DNA of 33,262 nt from Paenibacillus sp. PAMC 26794 (GCF_000316035.1 NZ_ANHX01000018.1:1-33262); one strand, 5' to 3'. Positions 23,898 to 33,062 are shown, counted from the first letter of the stretch. Notes: generated from the sequence alone by a model not told the origin. Numbers and translations: made by a program.

Positions 23898-25628
23898 TCA
23901 CCGCTGCTTACGATATACTCTTGCTTCATACGGCTGAAGCTGAATCGCACCTTCATCGGTAGAATAACGGCTGCTCACATTGCTGATGATCAGCTTGGCA
24001 TGCTCGGAAGTCCAACCTTCTGGCCAGTGCATCTCAGGTTCATGCCCACGGAAATTCAGAATGACCAGCATCTGCTCATCTTCCAGCGTTCGGGTATAGG
24101 CATAGATATCCGGATCATCCGGCAGCAGCAGTTCATACGCACCATAGATAAGTACTTTATGTTGTTTGCGAAGTGCAATTAACTTACGGTAATAATGCAA
24201 AATGGATCGCGGATCACTTTCGGCATCAGCAACATTAATCTCAGGATAATTATCATTCACCTGAATCCACGGCTGACCCTGGGTAAACCCTGCGTGTTCC
24301 GTCTCATCCCATTGCATCGGCGTGCGGGCATTATCGCGACTCTTCAGCCAAATCGCCTGCATAACTTCATTCTTTGATTTACCTTGACCAATGTAATGAT
24401 TGAAATAATTTTTGGTCTCGATGTCCCGGTATTGTTCGATATTCGGGAAAGCGACATTGGTCATGCCGATCTCTTCTCCTTGATAGATGTAGGGGGTCCC
24501 TTCGAGTGTAAGCATCCATGTCGCCAGCATCTGAGCAGAACGCACCCGATATTTACCATCATCACCAAAACGGGAAACCGGACGTGGCTGATCATGGTTG
24601 CCCATATAATTGGCGTTCCAGCCTCTACCATGCAAAACCGTTTGCCACCGGCTCATGATTTCTTTGAGATCTGTCAATTTCCATTCCTTATAGTTCCATT
24701 TACCAATTCCGGAGGATTTAGCATCAATGAACATATGCTCAAACTGGAATACCATATTAAGCTCATCACGATCCGTCCCGACATAAGACAGCGCCTGCTC
24801 AGGCCCAAGTCCCGAAGTCTCGCCAACCGTCATGGGTCCGTAAGGTTTCAGGATCATGTTATTCAGTTTCTTCAGGATGGAATGTACCTGTTCCAGGTTA
24901 GAAAAGAGCTGATACGCTGGAACCACCGGCAGATTCTGCGGGTTGTGGGCACTTGGCAGACCCTCTGCCTTGGCGATATGCGCTACTGCATCGAAACGGA
25001 ATCCGTCGACCCCTTTTTCCAGCCACCAATGCACCATCTCATACATCTCTTCTGCCATCTGTGCATTGTTCCAGTTGAGATCGGGTTGCTGTTCGGAATA
25101 CAGATGCAGATAATATTCATTTGTTTCGGGATCATGCTTCCACACCGAACCCCCAAAATAGGACTCCCAATTATTCGGCACCTGACCATTTTTGCCTGAA
25201 CGCCAAATATAATAATCCCGCTTCGGATTCATCTTTGATGAACGCGATTCAGCAAACCACGCATGTTCATCTGACGTATGATTCAGCACTAGGTCCATCA
25301 TGATCTTGAGACCACGCTTGTGTGCCTCTGCCAATAATCGATCAAAATCCTCCATTGTGCCATACTTGCGTAAAATGCCGTAGTAATCCCGGATATCATA
25401 TCCGTTATCATGTCCTGGTGAATCGTAAATGGGACAGAGCCAGATCACATCTACGCCCAAATTCTCCAAATAATCGAGCTTCTCATAGATTCCCTGCAAA
25501 TCGCCATATCCATCCCCGTCCGAATCTTTAAAGCTGCTCGGGTAAATCTGGTATACCACACTCTCTTTCCACCAAACGATATCGCCCACCTCGCTCTCAT
25601 CATTGTTCACTATATAATCTCTACTCAC
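23898..25628 (-). CDS. GH13 alpha-glucosidase (oligosaccharide hydrolase)
   Basis: 576-residue cytoplasmic glycoside hydrolase with no signal peptide. The barrel starts at VWWKESVVYQIYPSSFKD (about 18-35). Asp213 (GFRFDAVAH) is the nucleophile, Glu270 (TVGETSG) the acid/base, and Asp346 (MGNHDQPR) the third carboxylate. The C-terminal beta domain starts near 495. It is closest in pattern to the oligo-1,6-glucosidase/alpha-glucosidase subfamily. The residue after the nucleophile is Ala214 rather than Val; in this group Val goes with alpha-1,6 and smaller residues with alpha-1,4 preference, so maltose-type substrates are predicted. The start is unsettled: the GTG at 25628 has no SD, and later in-frame GTGs (25610, 25589) are no better. 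It is a single gene, not linked to a sugar transporter here. Confidence 0.9.
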   Translation of the reverse strand: MSRDYIVNNDESEVGDIVWWKESVVYQIYPSSFKDSDGDGYGDLQGIYEKLDYLENLGVDVIWLCPIYDSPGHDNGYDIRDYYGILRKYGTMEDFDRLLAEAHKRGLKIMMDLVLNHTSDEHAWFAESRSSKMNPKRDYYIWRSGKNGQVPNNWESYFGGSVWKHDPETNEYYLHLYSEQQPDLNWNNAQMAEEMYEMVHWWLEKGVDGFRFDAVAHIAKAEGLPSAHNPQNLPVVPAYQLFSNLEQVHSILKKLNNMILKPYGPMTVGETSGLGPEQALSYVGTDRDELNMVFQFEHMFIDAKSSGIGKWNYKEWKLTDLKEIMSRWQTVLHGRGWNANYMGNHDQPRPVSRFGDDGKYRVRSAQMLATWMLTLEGTPYIYQGEEIGMTNVAFPNIEQYRDIETKNYFNHYIGQGKSKNEVMQAIWLKSRDNARTPMQWDETEHAGFTQGQPWIQVNDNYPEINVADAESDPRSILHYYRKLIALRKQHKVLIYGAYELLLPDDPDIYAYTRTLEDEQMLVILNFRGHEPEMHWPEGWTSEHAKLIISNVSSRYSTDEGAIQLQPYEARVYRKQR

Positions 25629-25699
25629 GATATAAATAAGCCGTTAATATGTTTTATCCGAAATGATTCCCTTGTAAACATTTGAAAGGTATCTTATGC

Positions 25700-25745
25700 A
25701 AAAAGACCCGGTGATGGACCGCGATCTGCGGCTCAATTCCGAGTC
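25700..25745 (-). terminator. Probable terminator overlapping the end of the vanZ-like gene
   Basis: On the minus strand GACTCGG (25739-25745) pairs with CCGGGTC (25705-25711), enclosing an inner CCGC/GCGG hairpin, and TTTTT follows. The 5' arm lies within the last codons of the VanZ-like gene, which stops at 25733. Confidence 0.55.
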
Positions 25746-26191
25746 CTTCTTAATGAGCATAAGATTAACTTAAATCCGGCGTAACCTATCCAGGCACCGA
25801 TCGTGTTCAGAATAATGTCATCCACATCAAACGAACCTACACGTGTAATCAATTGTGTGACCTCGACACCCAGCAGAAGCAAAACAACTGTAGATGTAAA
25901 GGTCAGGAACGAACGGCACCTCCGAAACAACCAAGGAATCCAGATGCCCAGCGGAATGAACAATACGATATTGCCAAACAAATTCTTGACCCAGGCATCT
26001 GTATGGTACCTCTCCCTCTCCAATAAAAGTGGCCGAATGGTCTCGAAGGGTACGAAATTATATTGATAATACATTCCCGGTGTTCGGCCACTGACAAACA
26101 GTAAATTGCCCATAATCAGTATGTAGAGCGCTGCCATGCAAGCAACAATGGTCAGCATCCACTTGGAGTGGAGCCACGACTTTTCGCTCAT
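25733..26191 (-). CDS. VanZ family membrane protein
   Basis: 152 residues and four predicted helices. The VanZ pattern is seen as NFVPFETIRP (about 45-54), NLFGNIVLFIPLGIWIPWLF (about 70-89), GVEVTQLITRVGSFDVDDIILNTIGAWIGY (about 107-136). VanZ of enterococci gives low-level teicoplanin resistance; most chromosomal members have no known role, possibly in the envelope. GGAGG lies 9 bases before the ATG. It starts 41 bases after the stop of the AraC-type regulator on the same strand, so the two are probably cotranscribed. Confidence 0.88.
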   Translation of the reverse strand: MSEKSWLHSKWMLTIVACMAALYILIMGNLLFVSGRTPGMYYQYNFVPFETIRPLLLERERYHTDAWVKNLFGNIVLFIPLGIWIPWLFRRCRSFLTFTSTVVLLLLGVEVTQLITRVGSFDVDDIILNTIGAWIGYAGFKLILCSLRRTRN

Positions 26192-26232
26192 CCATCCGTC
26201 CTCCGACCTTGAATTCCGCGAAGCGGTAAGGT

Positions 26233-27102
26233 CTATTTTAACGGGATATATATCTTCATGTCCAGTTGTTCAGGGGTCGATTTCCAGACATCCGTCACTT
26301 CAAAGTCTGGTCCTTCCCTCCGTTCATAGTTAGACTGCGGCAGCCAGCTGCCATAGATCATTTTCCGAATATCCTGCCCGGAGCCTTCCACGGTGAATTC
26401 TGCATACAAGCCGCCCGGAATTTCAATCGAAGTAAAACCGGGTTCAAGTACCTGCGATGCTCCACTGCTTTCTTCACCCACAATAAAAGAAAATGCTCCA
26501 TCCTCTTCAAAATGACAGGCCACACCGTAAGCCATATCAGGGCGTGTCCTCTCCGGGATCGCCATGAATTTCTGTTCCATGCCAAAATCGTGATAAAATC
26601 CGGGTATTTCAGCATAATGCTGATTGTCATTCAGGTTGGTCTTATATTCATAGCCGACAATCCAGTTCGGTTCCCGTGTGACCAGACGGGGTGTGTTCAT
26701 GTGGAATGTCCCACCAAGCCGAGTTCGATAATCGTTAAAATCAATGCTCTGTTGCATCTTCAGAAGAGACAACTGATCCGCTTCCAGCTTACGCAGCTTC
26801 GCCGGTGTCATTCCAAAGTAGGCTGAAAATGCACGGGTAAATGCCTCTTGAGATTGATAGCCAAAGCTCATCGCAATGTCCAATATGCCTTCCGATGTGC
26901 CCCGCAGCATCCCGGCAGCTTCCGTTAATCTGCGTCTGCGCACGTACTCCAGTACCGTAAATCCCGTGATTGCCTGAAATAAACGCTGAAAATGAAACGC
27001 CGAAAAGCTCGCAGCAGCGGACGTCTCTCTGATATTAAAATCATCTTGCAAATGCTGCTCCAAATACTCAATAGCAAGCTGAATTCGTGTGTAATGATCC
27101 AT
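26233..27102 (-). CDS. AraC family regulator with GyrI-like ligand-binding domain
   Basis: 289 residues. The AraC double helix-turn-helix is at the N-terminus (about 8-105), with IRETSAAASFSAFHFQRLFQ and ILDIAMSFGYQSQEAFTRAF as the two recognition helices and an FGMTPAKLRK end. The C-terminal domain (about 130-289) has the GyrI/SOUL-like effector fold (IVGYEYKTN, WLPQSNYERREGPDFEV). This order, DNA-binding first, is that of the Rob/SoxS-GyrI type multidrug-sensing activators. GGGGAG lies about 8 bases before the ATG. The VanZ-like gene follows 41 bases after the stop and is a likely target or operon partner. Confidence 0.92.
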   Translation of the reverse strand: MDHYTRIQLAIEYLEQHLQDDFNIRETSAAASFSAFHFQRLFQAITGFTVLEYVRRRRLTEAAGMLRGTSEGILDIAMSFGYQSQEAFTRAFSAYFGMTPAKLRKLEADQLSLLKMQQSIDFNDYRTRLGGTFHMNTPRLVTREPNWIVGYEYKTNLNDNQHYAEIPGFYHDFGMEQKFMAIPERTRPDMAYGVACHFEEDGAFSFIVGEESSGASQVLEPGFTSIEIPGGLYAEFTVEGSGQDIRKMIYGSWLPQSNYERREGPDFEVTDVWKSTPEQLDMKIYIPLK

Positions 27103-27266
27103 AGTGACGGCTCCCCTATCTAATTCAAAATATCAAACAATTTCTTATGTAGTATGACTGAGATCCAGATCTTTTTTTTGATTTTGTGTGCGAACTTGTA
27201 TGATGAAAAATACGCGAGTTTCGCTTACCTTCAAGTTGAATGACACTATGATACACACTGTATGCC

Positions 27267-27345
27267 AAAATCCCCTTGTTCTACAAGGAGATGCTCTCTA
27301 CGCTGGTTGATTTACCAGCAGAGATAGCTCTTGTGAACAAGGGGA
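27267..27345 (-). terminator. Large nested hairpin, probable glgP terminator
   Basis: The outer stem of 11 perfect pairs (27271-27281 with 27335-27345) encloses further stems (TCTCT/AGAGA and GCTGGT/ACCAGC on the minus strand), about 75 bases in all, followed by TTTT. It starts 23 bases after the glgP stop. It is unusually elaborate for a simple terminator. The rest of 27103-27266 shows only the AraC gene's AT-rich upstream region. Confidence 0.7.
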
Positions 27346-27368
27346 CTTGTTTGTTTAACAATCTATTC

Positions 27369-29801
27369 TTAACCTTTCCAGTTCCCGGACACGGGATGAA
27401 TACCCCAGATATCTGTGGCATACTCACTAATGGTACGATCACTGGAGAATATGCCGGAATGTGCCGTGTTTAATATCGCTTTCCGAGTCCAGCCCGGAAT
27501 ATCCCGATACGCCTGGTCAATGGCAGCATGCGCGTCTGCATAAGCAGCAAAATCACGCAATACAAAGTATTCGTCACCATGGGCCAGCAAGGAGTCATAA
27601 ATATCCCAGAACTCCCCGTCACGATAACAGAATGCACCTGGATGCACTAATTGCTCCACGACCTCACGAATGCGTTCATCGTGCTGCACAATCTCATTCG
27701 GACGATAGCTACCTGAGCGATAATACTCAAGCACTTCGTCTGCACGCAGACCATAGATGAACATGTTTTCTTCCCCAACCTGCTCCGCCATCTCCACGTT
27801 GGCTCCATCCATCGTGCCAATCGTTAAAGCCCCGTTCATCATAAATTTCATGTTGCCCGTACCGGAAGCTTCCTTACCTGCGGTTGAGATCTGTTCACTA
27901 ACATCCGCAGCGGGAATGATCTTCTCTGCAAGAGAGACGGAATAATTTTCGAGGAAAAATACCTTCAAGCGGTCATTCACGGCCGCATCCCGATTCACCG
28001 TTTCAGCCACGTTGTTGATCAGCTTGATAATTTTCTTGGCAAAATAATAACTCGGCGCTGCCTTGGCACCAAAGATGAACGTACGTGGCACCATATCAAA
28101 CGAAGCATCATTCTTAAGCCGGTTATACAGATGCATAACATGCAGAATGTTCAACAGTTGACGTTTGTACCCGTGTAGTCTCTTCACCTGTACATCAAAG
28201 ATGGAATCCGGATTCACTGCTGTCCCGGTATGATCCAGAATATACGCAGCAAGCCGCTCTTTGTTATCCCGCTTAATTGAACGGAACTGCTCCTGGAATG
28301 ATGTATTATCCGCAAAGCCAGCCAACTGGTCCAGCTTGCCCGGCTCCGTTATCCATTCGTTACCGATTGTATCCGTAATGAGATCAGACAGTTTCGGATT
28401 GGCATGCATCAACCAGCGGCGATGGGTGATACCATTCGTTTTGTTATTGAAACGCTCTGGATACAGTTCATAGAACGGAGCCATCTCGCGCTCTTTCAAA
28501 ATCTCGGTATGCAAAGCAGCAACACCATTCACGCTATGACTGCCTACAATCGCCAAATGCGCCATACGTACCTGATCGTTTGCAACAATCGCCAGATTCC
28601 CTATGCGATCCTGATCTCCCGGATACCGGTCCAGCAGCATGCCACAGAAGCGTTTGTTGATCTCTTCAATGATCATGTAGATTCGTGGCAGCAGCCTGCT
28701 GATCATGGATACAGGCCACTTCTCAAGCGCCTCACTAAGCGTTGTATGATTGGTATACGATACAGTACGGGTTGTGATATCCCACGCTTCATCCCAGCCA
28801 TACCCCTTCACATCAATCAGGATGCGCATCAGTTCTGGAATAACCAAGGTTGGATGTGTGTCATTAATGTGGAAGGCCACTTTGTCAGGCAAACGATCAT
28901 ACGGTAGCTCCAGCTTGTTGAACGTACGCAAAGCGCTCTGTACACCTGCCGAGCACATGAAGTATTGCTGCTTCAATCGCAGCAGCTTTCCTTCGTACTG
29001 GGAATCATCCGGATACAGGAATTCCGAGATTGATTCAACCGATCGGCTATAATCCAGATAACCGTAGTAGTTCGAAGGGGTATCGAGTGAAGTCTCGCGC
29101 TTTGGCTCGGCACTCCAGAGACGCAATGTATTCACATGAGTTTGACCATAACCGATGACAGGCACGTCATAGGGAATGGCTACAACCGATTCGGCATCCT
29201 TTGTAACAAACTGATATTCTCCATCCTGCTCATGAGCTTCTACCCGGCCCCAGAACTGTACTTCCACCTTTTTGTCTGGACGGCGGACTTCCCATTCATT
29301 GCCCTTATCCAACCAATTGTCGGGTAACTCTACCTGATTACCATTGATGATTTTTTGCTCGAACAGCCCATATTTATATCGAATCCCGCAACCATGTCCT
29401 GCATATCGGAGTGATGCGAGTGAATCCAGGAAACAGGCAGCGAGTCGTCCCAGACCTCCGTTACCGAGTCCTGCATCCGCCTCCTGTTCTTCTATCTCTT
29501 CCAAGGAGAAGCCCAGCTCAGCTAAACTGTCACGCACCAATTCCAATTCATTCACATTCAACAGATTGTTGCCGAGCAGACGTCCAATCAGGAATTCCAG
29601 CGAGAAGTAATAGACCTGTTTATCCTGGCGCTGCTTAAACCCCTGATTCGACGTTGCCCAATCCTGGCCTGCATATTCACGGATCATGCTTCCCAGTACG
29701 TGGTACACATCTTCCTGTGTTGCTTCTTCAATCGGTTTGCCCAATTTGCTGACCAGATTCCGTGTAAAGATACTCTTGAACGTTTCCTTGTTGTCAAACA
29801 A
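27369..29801 (-). CDS. glgP: Glycogen phosphorylase
   Basis: 810 residues from the TTG chosen here. The GT35 enzyme releases glucose-1-phosphate from the non-reducing ends of glycogen, with pyridoxal phosphate as cofactor. Visible landmarks are DAGLGNGGLGRLAACFLDSL (about 108-127), NKTNGITHRRWL (glucose/phosphate site) and EASGTGNMK with the PLP-binding Lys near residue 652, followed by GALTIGTMDGANVEM. The frame extends to an ATG at 29849 without an SD. GGGAGGA lies 7-8 bases before the TTG at 29801, and the resulting start MFDNKETFK fits homologues, so TTG is preferred. It follows glgC-glgD on the same strand after a gap of about 340 bases containing a family 1 repeat, so it may have its own promoter. 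Confidence 0.93.
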   Translation of the reverse strand: MFDNKETFKSIFTRNLVSKLGKPIEEATQEDVYHVLGSMIREYAGQDWATSNQGFKQRQDKQVYYFSLEFLIGRLLGNNLLNVNELELVRDSLAELGFSLEEIEEQEADAGLGNGGLGRLAACFLDSLASLRYAGHGCGIRYKYGLFEQKIINGNQVELPDNWLDKGNEWEVRRPDKKVEVQFWGRVEAHEQDGEYQFVTKDAESVVAIPYDVPVIGYGQTHVNTLRLWSAEPKRETSLDTPSNYYGYLDYSRSVESISEFLYPDDSQYEGKLLRLKQQYFMCSAGVQSALRTFNKLELPYDRLPDKVAFHINDTHPTLVIPELMRILIDVKGYGWDEAWDITTRTVSYTNHTTLSEALEKWPVSMISRLLPRIYMIIEEINKRFCGMLLDRYPGDQDRIGNLAIVANDQVRMAHLAIVGSHSVNGVAALHTEILKEREMAPFYELYPERFNNKTNGITHRRWLMHANPKLSDLITDTIGNEWITEPGKLDQLAGFADNTSFQEQFRSIKRDNKERLAAYILDHTGTAVNPDSIFDVQVKRLHGYKRQLLNILHVMHLYNRLKNDASFDMVPRTFIFGAKAAPSYYFAKKIIKLINNVAETVNRDAAVNDRLKVFFLENYSVSLAEKIIPAADVSEQISTAGKEASGTGNMKFMMNGALTIGTMDGANVEMAEQVGEENMFIYGLRADEVLEYYRSGSYRPNEIVQHDERIREVVEQLVHPGAFCYRDGEFWDIYDSLLAHGDEYFVLRDFAAYADAHAAIDQAYRDIPGWTRKAILNTAHSGIFSSDRTISEYATDIWGIHPVSGNWKG

Positions 29802-29906
29802 AAGTAGGTTCCTCCCGGGGAAATCCTGCAGGATGGGGTGGCGGTTCATACACTCAGTTGCTCAGCACTCAGCAAAGTGGCCGTTCCGGTTACGAATCGT
29901 TCTTAT

Positions 29907-30064
29907 GATCGCTGTTACCCCTGTATTTTCTTGAATTTATTATTTAGATGTGAAAATACAGTGATAAAGGCGAGCGCTTCGCTTCTTCAGAATCGATTTC
30001 GTTCCCTTCACTACGTTTGCATGCTGGTGAGAACTTTCGAAGATGCAATTCATGCGTCGAAAGT
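29907..30064. repeat. Family 1 repeat, second copy with a different right end
   Basis: The core matches the copy at 23565-23760: CGCTGTTACCC, a hairpin, then GTGATAAAGGCGAGCGCTTC. The hairpin here is CTGTATTTTC/GAAAATACAG (29921-29930 with 29952-29961, 10 of 10 pairs), unlike the other copy in sequence but in the same place. The right end lacks the 18-base terminal repeat and instead has ACTTTC/GAAAGT (30033-30038 with 30059-30064) around a GATGC/GCGTC stem. It occupies most of the glgD-glgP gap; the remaining 30065-30139 shows only AT-rich sequence. Confidence 0.75.
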
Positions 30065-30139
30065 GTATGAACCTTAAATCCATCCTACAGGATTTTTATT
30101 TTATATATATTTATAGAAGATATCGGTTACGTGTAGGCA

Positions 30140-31243
30140 TTAGATAATAGTACTTTTCGCTAAAATGTATGGATTCGACGGGTCGCCGATCAGCGTCTGT
30201 CCTCCGGTCAGCTTCACGTCTTTATCGAGAATAACATTCTCAAGTACCGTCCCCTCACCAATGTAACATTTCTGCATGATGATAGAACCTTTTATTTTGG
30301 CACCCTTGGCCACCTGTACACCACGGAACAAAATGCTGTCTTCCACCTCTCCAGCTACGATGCAGCCATTGGCAAGGAGGGAATGTTTGACATCGGCGGT
30401 ATCCAGGTATTTGGCAGGGGCTTCATATTTAATTTTGGTCTGAACGGGATCTTCCTTGAACAGTTGTTCATACTGTCCTGTATTCAACAGATCCATACTG
30501 TTGCGATAATAACTGTCAATGGAATTGATGACTGCGTGATAGCCATCATATGCATACGCAGCGATATTCAATCCATCTGGATTTTTTTGAATCACATCCC
30601 GGAAGAAATGGCTCTCGCCATGATCAATGCAGCGTTGCACCTGGCGCAAGAACAATTCCTTTTCCATGATAAAAATTTCTGTATATATATTCGGGTGATT
30701 AGCGCTTTGGTGAATGTCCACCACGTTACCGTCCCCGTCATGTTCAACTTTGACACAGGCGTCATGCTCAGGCAGCAGCTGATCTACTTTTTTGCAGACC
30801 AGTGTAACGTCCGCTCCCTTACTGATGTGATACCTGTAGACATCCTGGAGGTCTGCTTTGGTAACATGGCGACTGCCCGCATGCACAACATATTGCCCTG
30901 CACCTCTGTGGAAAAAGTCCAAATTGTTATGGAAATGCTGCAAGTCCCCCTGTGACGTATCTGTTGGATCATTCCAGTCTGGTGGCAAAATAAACATGCC
31001 TCCATGCTTGCGATCCAAATCCCAAGGCTTACCGTCACCAAGATGGTCCATCAGCGAGCGATATTTTCGCCGTACAAATACACCAATACTCTCAATGCCT
31101 GCATTCATCATATTGGATAGAACAAAATCGATCAGACGGTAACGCCCGGCATAAGGCACCGCGGCTCCGCAGCGAAAATATGTCAATTCCTTCAATTCTT
31201 CAAGTTCATGGTCAAGGTTAATAACTCCAATCAATTGTTTCAT
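30140..31243 (-). CDS. glgD: Glucose-1-phosphate adenylyltransferase subunit GlgD
   Basis: 367 residues. An ADP-glucose pyrophosphorylase fold: nucleotidyltransferase domain (about 1-240) and a C-terminal left-handed beta-helix (about 265-367, LANGCIVAGEVEDSILFRGVQVAKGAKIKG). The N-terminal GGxGxRL loop of active enzymes is replaced by VINLDHELEELKELTYFRCGA, so this is the GlgD-type regulatory partner that activates GlgC, as known in Bacillus and Geobacillus. I start at ATG 31243 with AAAGGA about 11 bases upstream; the GTG at 31252 would sit only 2 bases from that site. It starts 26 bases after the glgC stop, a clear operon. Confidence 0.93.
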   Translation of the reverse strand: MKQLIGVINLDHELEELKELTYFRCGAAVPYAGRYRLIDFVLSNMMNAGIESIGVFVRRKYRSLMDHLGDGKPWDLDRKHGGMFILPPDWNDPTDTSQGDLQHFHNNLDFFHRGAGQYVVHAGSRHVTKADLQDVYRYHISKGADVTLVCKKVDQLLPEHDACVKVEHDGDGNVVDIHQSANHPNIYTEIFIMEKELFLRQVQRCIDHGESHFFRDVIQKNPDGLNIAAYAYDGYHAVINSIDSYYRNSMDLLNTGQYEQLFKEDPVQTKIKYEAPAKYLDTADVKHSLLANGCIVAGEVEDSILFRGVQVAKGAKIKGSIIMQKCYIGEGTVLENVILDKDVKLTGGQTLIGDPSNPYILAKSTII

Positions 31244-31269
31244 CGCATGCACCGTCCTTTTAACTTCAA

Positions 31270-32442
31270 TTAGGCCTTGCTGGTTATTCCTTGGCGAAGC
31301 TGACGTTCCAGTTCTTCCTGATCCACGAGCAATATATCACTCTCATCTCCCGGTGCAGGCGAAATCTGTGTTCCATCAGGAATAACCAATCCTTCTGCGA
31401 TAATAGCTCGGTAAATGCGCACATTTTGCCCGATTTTCACTCTTGGCATGATCACCGAATCGATGACAGCACTGTTCTCACCAACTTCAATTCCGTAGAA
31501 CAGAACAGAATGATTGACCTCACCATGCACTACAGTGCCTTCACTAATAATACAATTCCGCACCTTGCCCGAAGGTGAGATGTATTGTGCAGGTTGGTTC
31601 GGATTACGTGTGAAAATACGCCAGTCCGGATCATTCAGATTAAACGGTGTGTCTTCGTCCAACAGGTCCATATTGGATTCCCACAGACTGCGAATGGTAC
31701 CAACGTCTTTCCAATAACCTTCAAATGGATACGCATATAAGGATTTTTCATTTTCAAGCAACAAAGGAATAATATCTTTACCAAAATCATAGGAGGTGGA
31801 TGCCTGTTGTTCATCCTGGATCAGGAAACGTTTCAGTACATCCCACTTGAAGAGATAGATACCCATGGAAGCGAGTGTGCTCTTGGGCTCAGGAGGTTTT
31901 TCTTCAAATTCATAAATGCTATAGTCATCGTTGGTGTTCAGCACCCCGAATCGGCTGGCTTCTTCCAATGAGACATCAATGACCGATATGGTGCAATCCG
32001 CATCTTTTTCTTTGTGATACTGGAGCATTTTTTCGTAGTCCATCTTATAGATATGATCCCCTGACAGAATGAGCACATGCTCAGGATCGAATTGTTCAAT
32101 AAAGTTCAGGTTACGGAAGATCGCATCCGCTGTGCCACGGTACCAGTTGCTTCCGTCTTCACGTTCATGTGGAGGAAGTACGTATACCCCGCCGTTTTTC
32201 CGGTCCAGATCCCAGTCACTGCCAATGCCAATATAGGAATGTAAGACAAGTGGTTCATATTGAGTCAATACACCCACTGTATCAATACCAGAATTCGAGC
32301 AGTTACTCAGCGGAAAATCAATGATTCGGTACGTGCCGCCAAAATATACAGCTGGCTTAGCCAGTGATTTGGTCAATCCTTTTAACCTCTTACCTTGCCC
32401 TCCGGCAAGTAGCATCGCTACAACTTCTTTTTTCGCCATCAT
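31270..32442 (-). CDS. glgC: Glucose-1-phosphate adenylyltransferase
   Basis: 390 residues. It makes ADP-glucose from ATP and glucose-1-phosphate, the committed step of glycogen synthesis. The catalytic loop [16 protein letters not shown] is intact (about 9-24), followed by [40 protein letters not shown] with the metal-binding Asp, and EEKPPEPKS. The C-terminal beta-helix (about 290-380) carries regulatory and oligomer contacts. GGAGGAGG lies 5-7 bases before ATG 32442; the next ATG (32439) is equally placed, and the frame's first ATG (32463) has no site. It is first in glgC-glgD; glgB, often at the head of such operons, is not upstream. Confidence 0.95.
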   Translation of the reverse strand: MMAKKEVVAMLLAGGQGKRLKGLTKSLAKPAVYFGGTYRIIDFPLSNCSNSGIDTVGVLTQYEPLVLHSYIGIGSDWDLDRKNGGVYVLPPHEREDGSNWYRGTADAIFRNLNFIEQFDPEHVLILSGDHIYKMDYEKMLQYHKEKDADCTISVIDVSLEEASRFGVLNTNDDYSIYEFEEKPPEPKSTLASMGIYLFKWDVLKRFLIQDEQQASTSYDFGKDIIPLLLENEKSLYAYPFEGYWKDVGTIRSLWESNMDLLDEDTPFNLNDPDWRIFTRNPNQPAQYISPSGKVRNCIISEGTVVHGEVNHSVLFYGIEVGENSAVIDSVIMPRVKIGQNVRIYRAIIAEGLVIPDGTQISPAPGDESDILLVDQEELERQLRQGITSKA

Positions 32443-32677
32443 TACAGCCTCCTCCACGTGCATTCGTTCTGATTCATTTCAGAGCCCATAATCAATATTC
32501 TGTTGTGTGGACACTGTTGTCTTGATTAGGAGCATGCTGTACAGATGTGTAACCGGTGAATCTTGTTGCAGTTGAACTTCTTGGATTGTAAAGCCTGAAA
32601 TAGAGATGATGCTGGTGTAGAATTGCTTGACTGTCTTACAGAGGTGAATGTTAGATGCAGAACTTAAGGTGTAGCTC

Positions 32678-32859
32678 GTGAACAATGAAATAGACTACTC
32701 CTATTTAACATTAAACACGAAACGGACTGGGGAATCTTACTGGAAAACATCGACATCAAGTTGTGGGTGAGATTACCCTTTCTCGTGCCGCTGTTATTCA
32801 TATTGTATTCGATAAAAAGGAATGAAACTCCTTTTGGAAAATTCATGGTAAAAATGTAA
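32678..32859 (+). other. Possible remnant or frameshifted small membrane ORF upstream of glgC
   Basis: A GTG at 32678 with TTAAGGTG 6 bases upstream opens a 30-codon frame (NNEIDYSYLTLNTKRTGE...) stopping at 32770. An overlapping plus-strand frame, shifted by -1 and open 32689-32859, ends in a hydrophobic stretch (LWVRLPFLVPLLFILYSIKR). Joined, they would resemble a small membrane protein broken by a frameshift. No family is recognised, so chance is possible. The remaining gap (32443-32677 and 32860-33062) contains no gene or promoter I can support. Confidence 0.25.
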
Positions 32860-33062
32860 GGTTCGTGGATCTATATACCTACAAAATTGTATAAAAAGGG
32901 CTTTAGTATCAGGAATTATAATATTTATTGTAAATTTTTAGAGGAATACATAGAAATGTGTCGAATGATAGATATGGTATAAAAGTAGCACTTAGAATTG
33001 CATTGAGCAATCTATCGAAGAGTTACATACTAATAACTATAAATTATTTGGAGGTCTTGTGG

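Noticed and set aside
24384..25199. 271-codon plus-strand open frame opposite the alpha-glucosidase
   Set aside because: It lies entirely antisense to a gene with all GH13 catalytic motifs, lacks a recognisable fold or SD, and arises from the codon bias of the real gene.
30070..30105. AAATCC/GGATTT hairpin with T-rich tail on the plus strand
   Set aside because: No plus-strand gene ends here; it is probably chance in the AT-rich repeat border.
30383..30955. 190-codon plus-strand frame opposite glgD
   Set aside because: Fully antisense to glgD, with no SD and no family pattern.
32815..32835. AAAAGGA/TCCTTTT hairpin near 32820 as a terminator
   Set aside because: Only 7 AT-rich pairs, and no minus-strand gene ends upstream of it; too weak to call.
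32958..33062. Upstream start for the right-edge gene at 32958
   Set aside because: The GGAGGT site lies inside this extension and points to ATG 33063.
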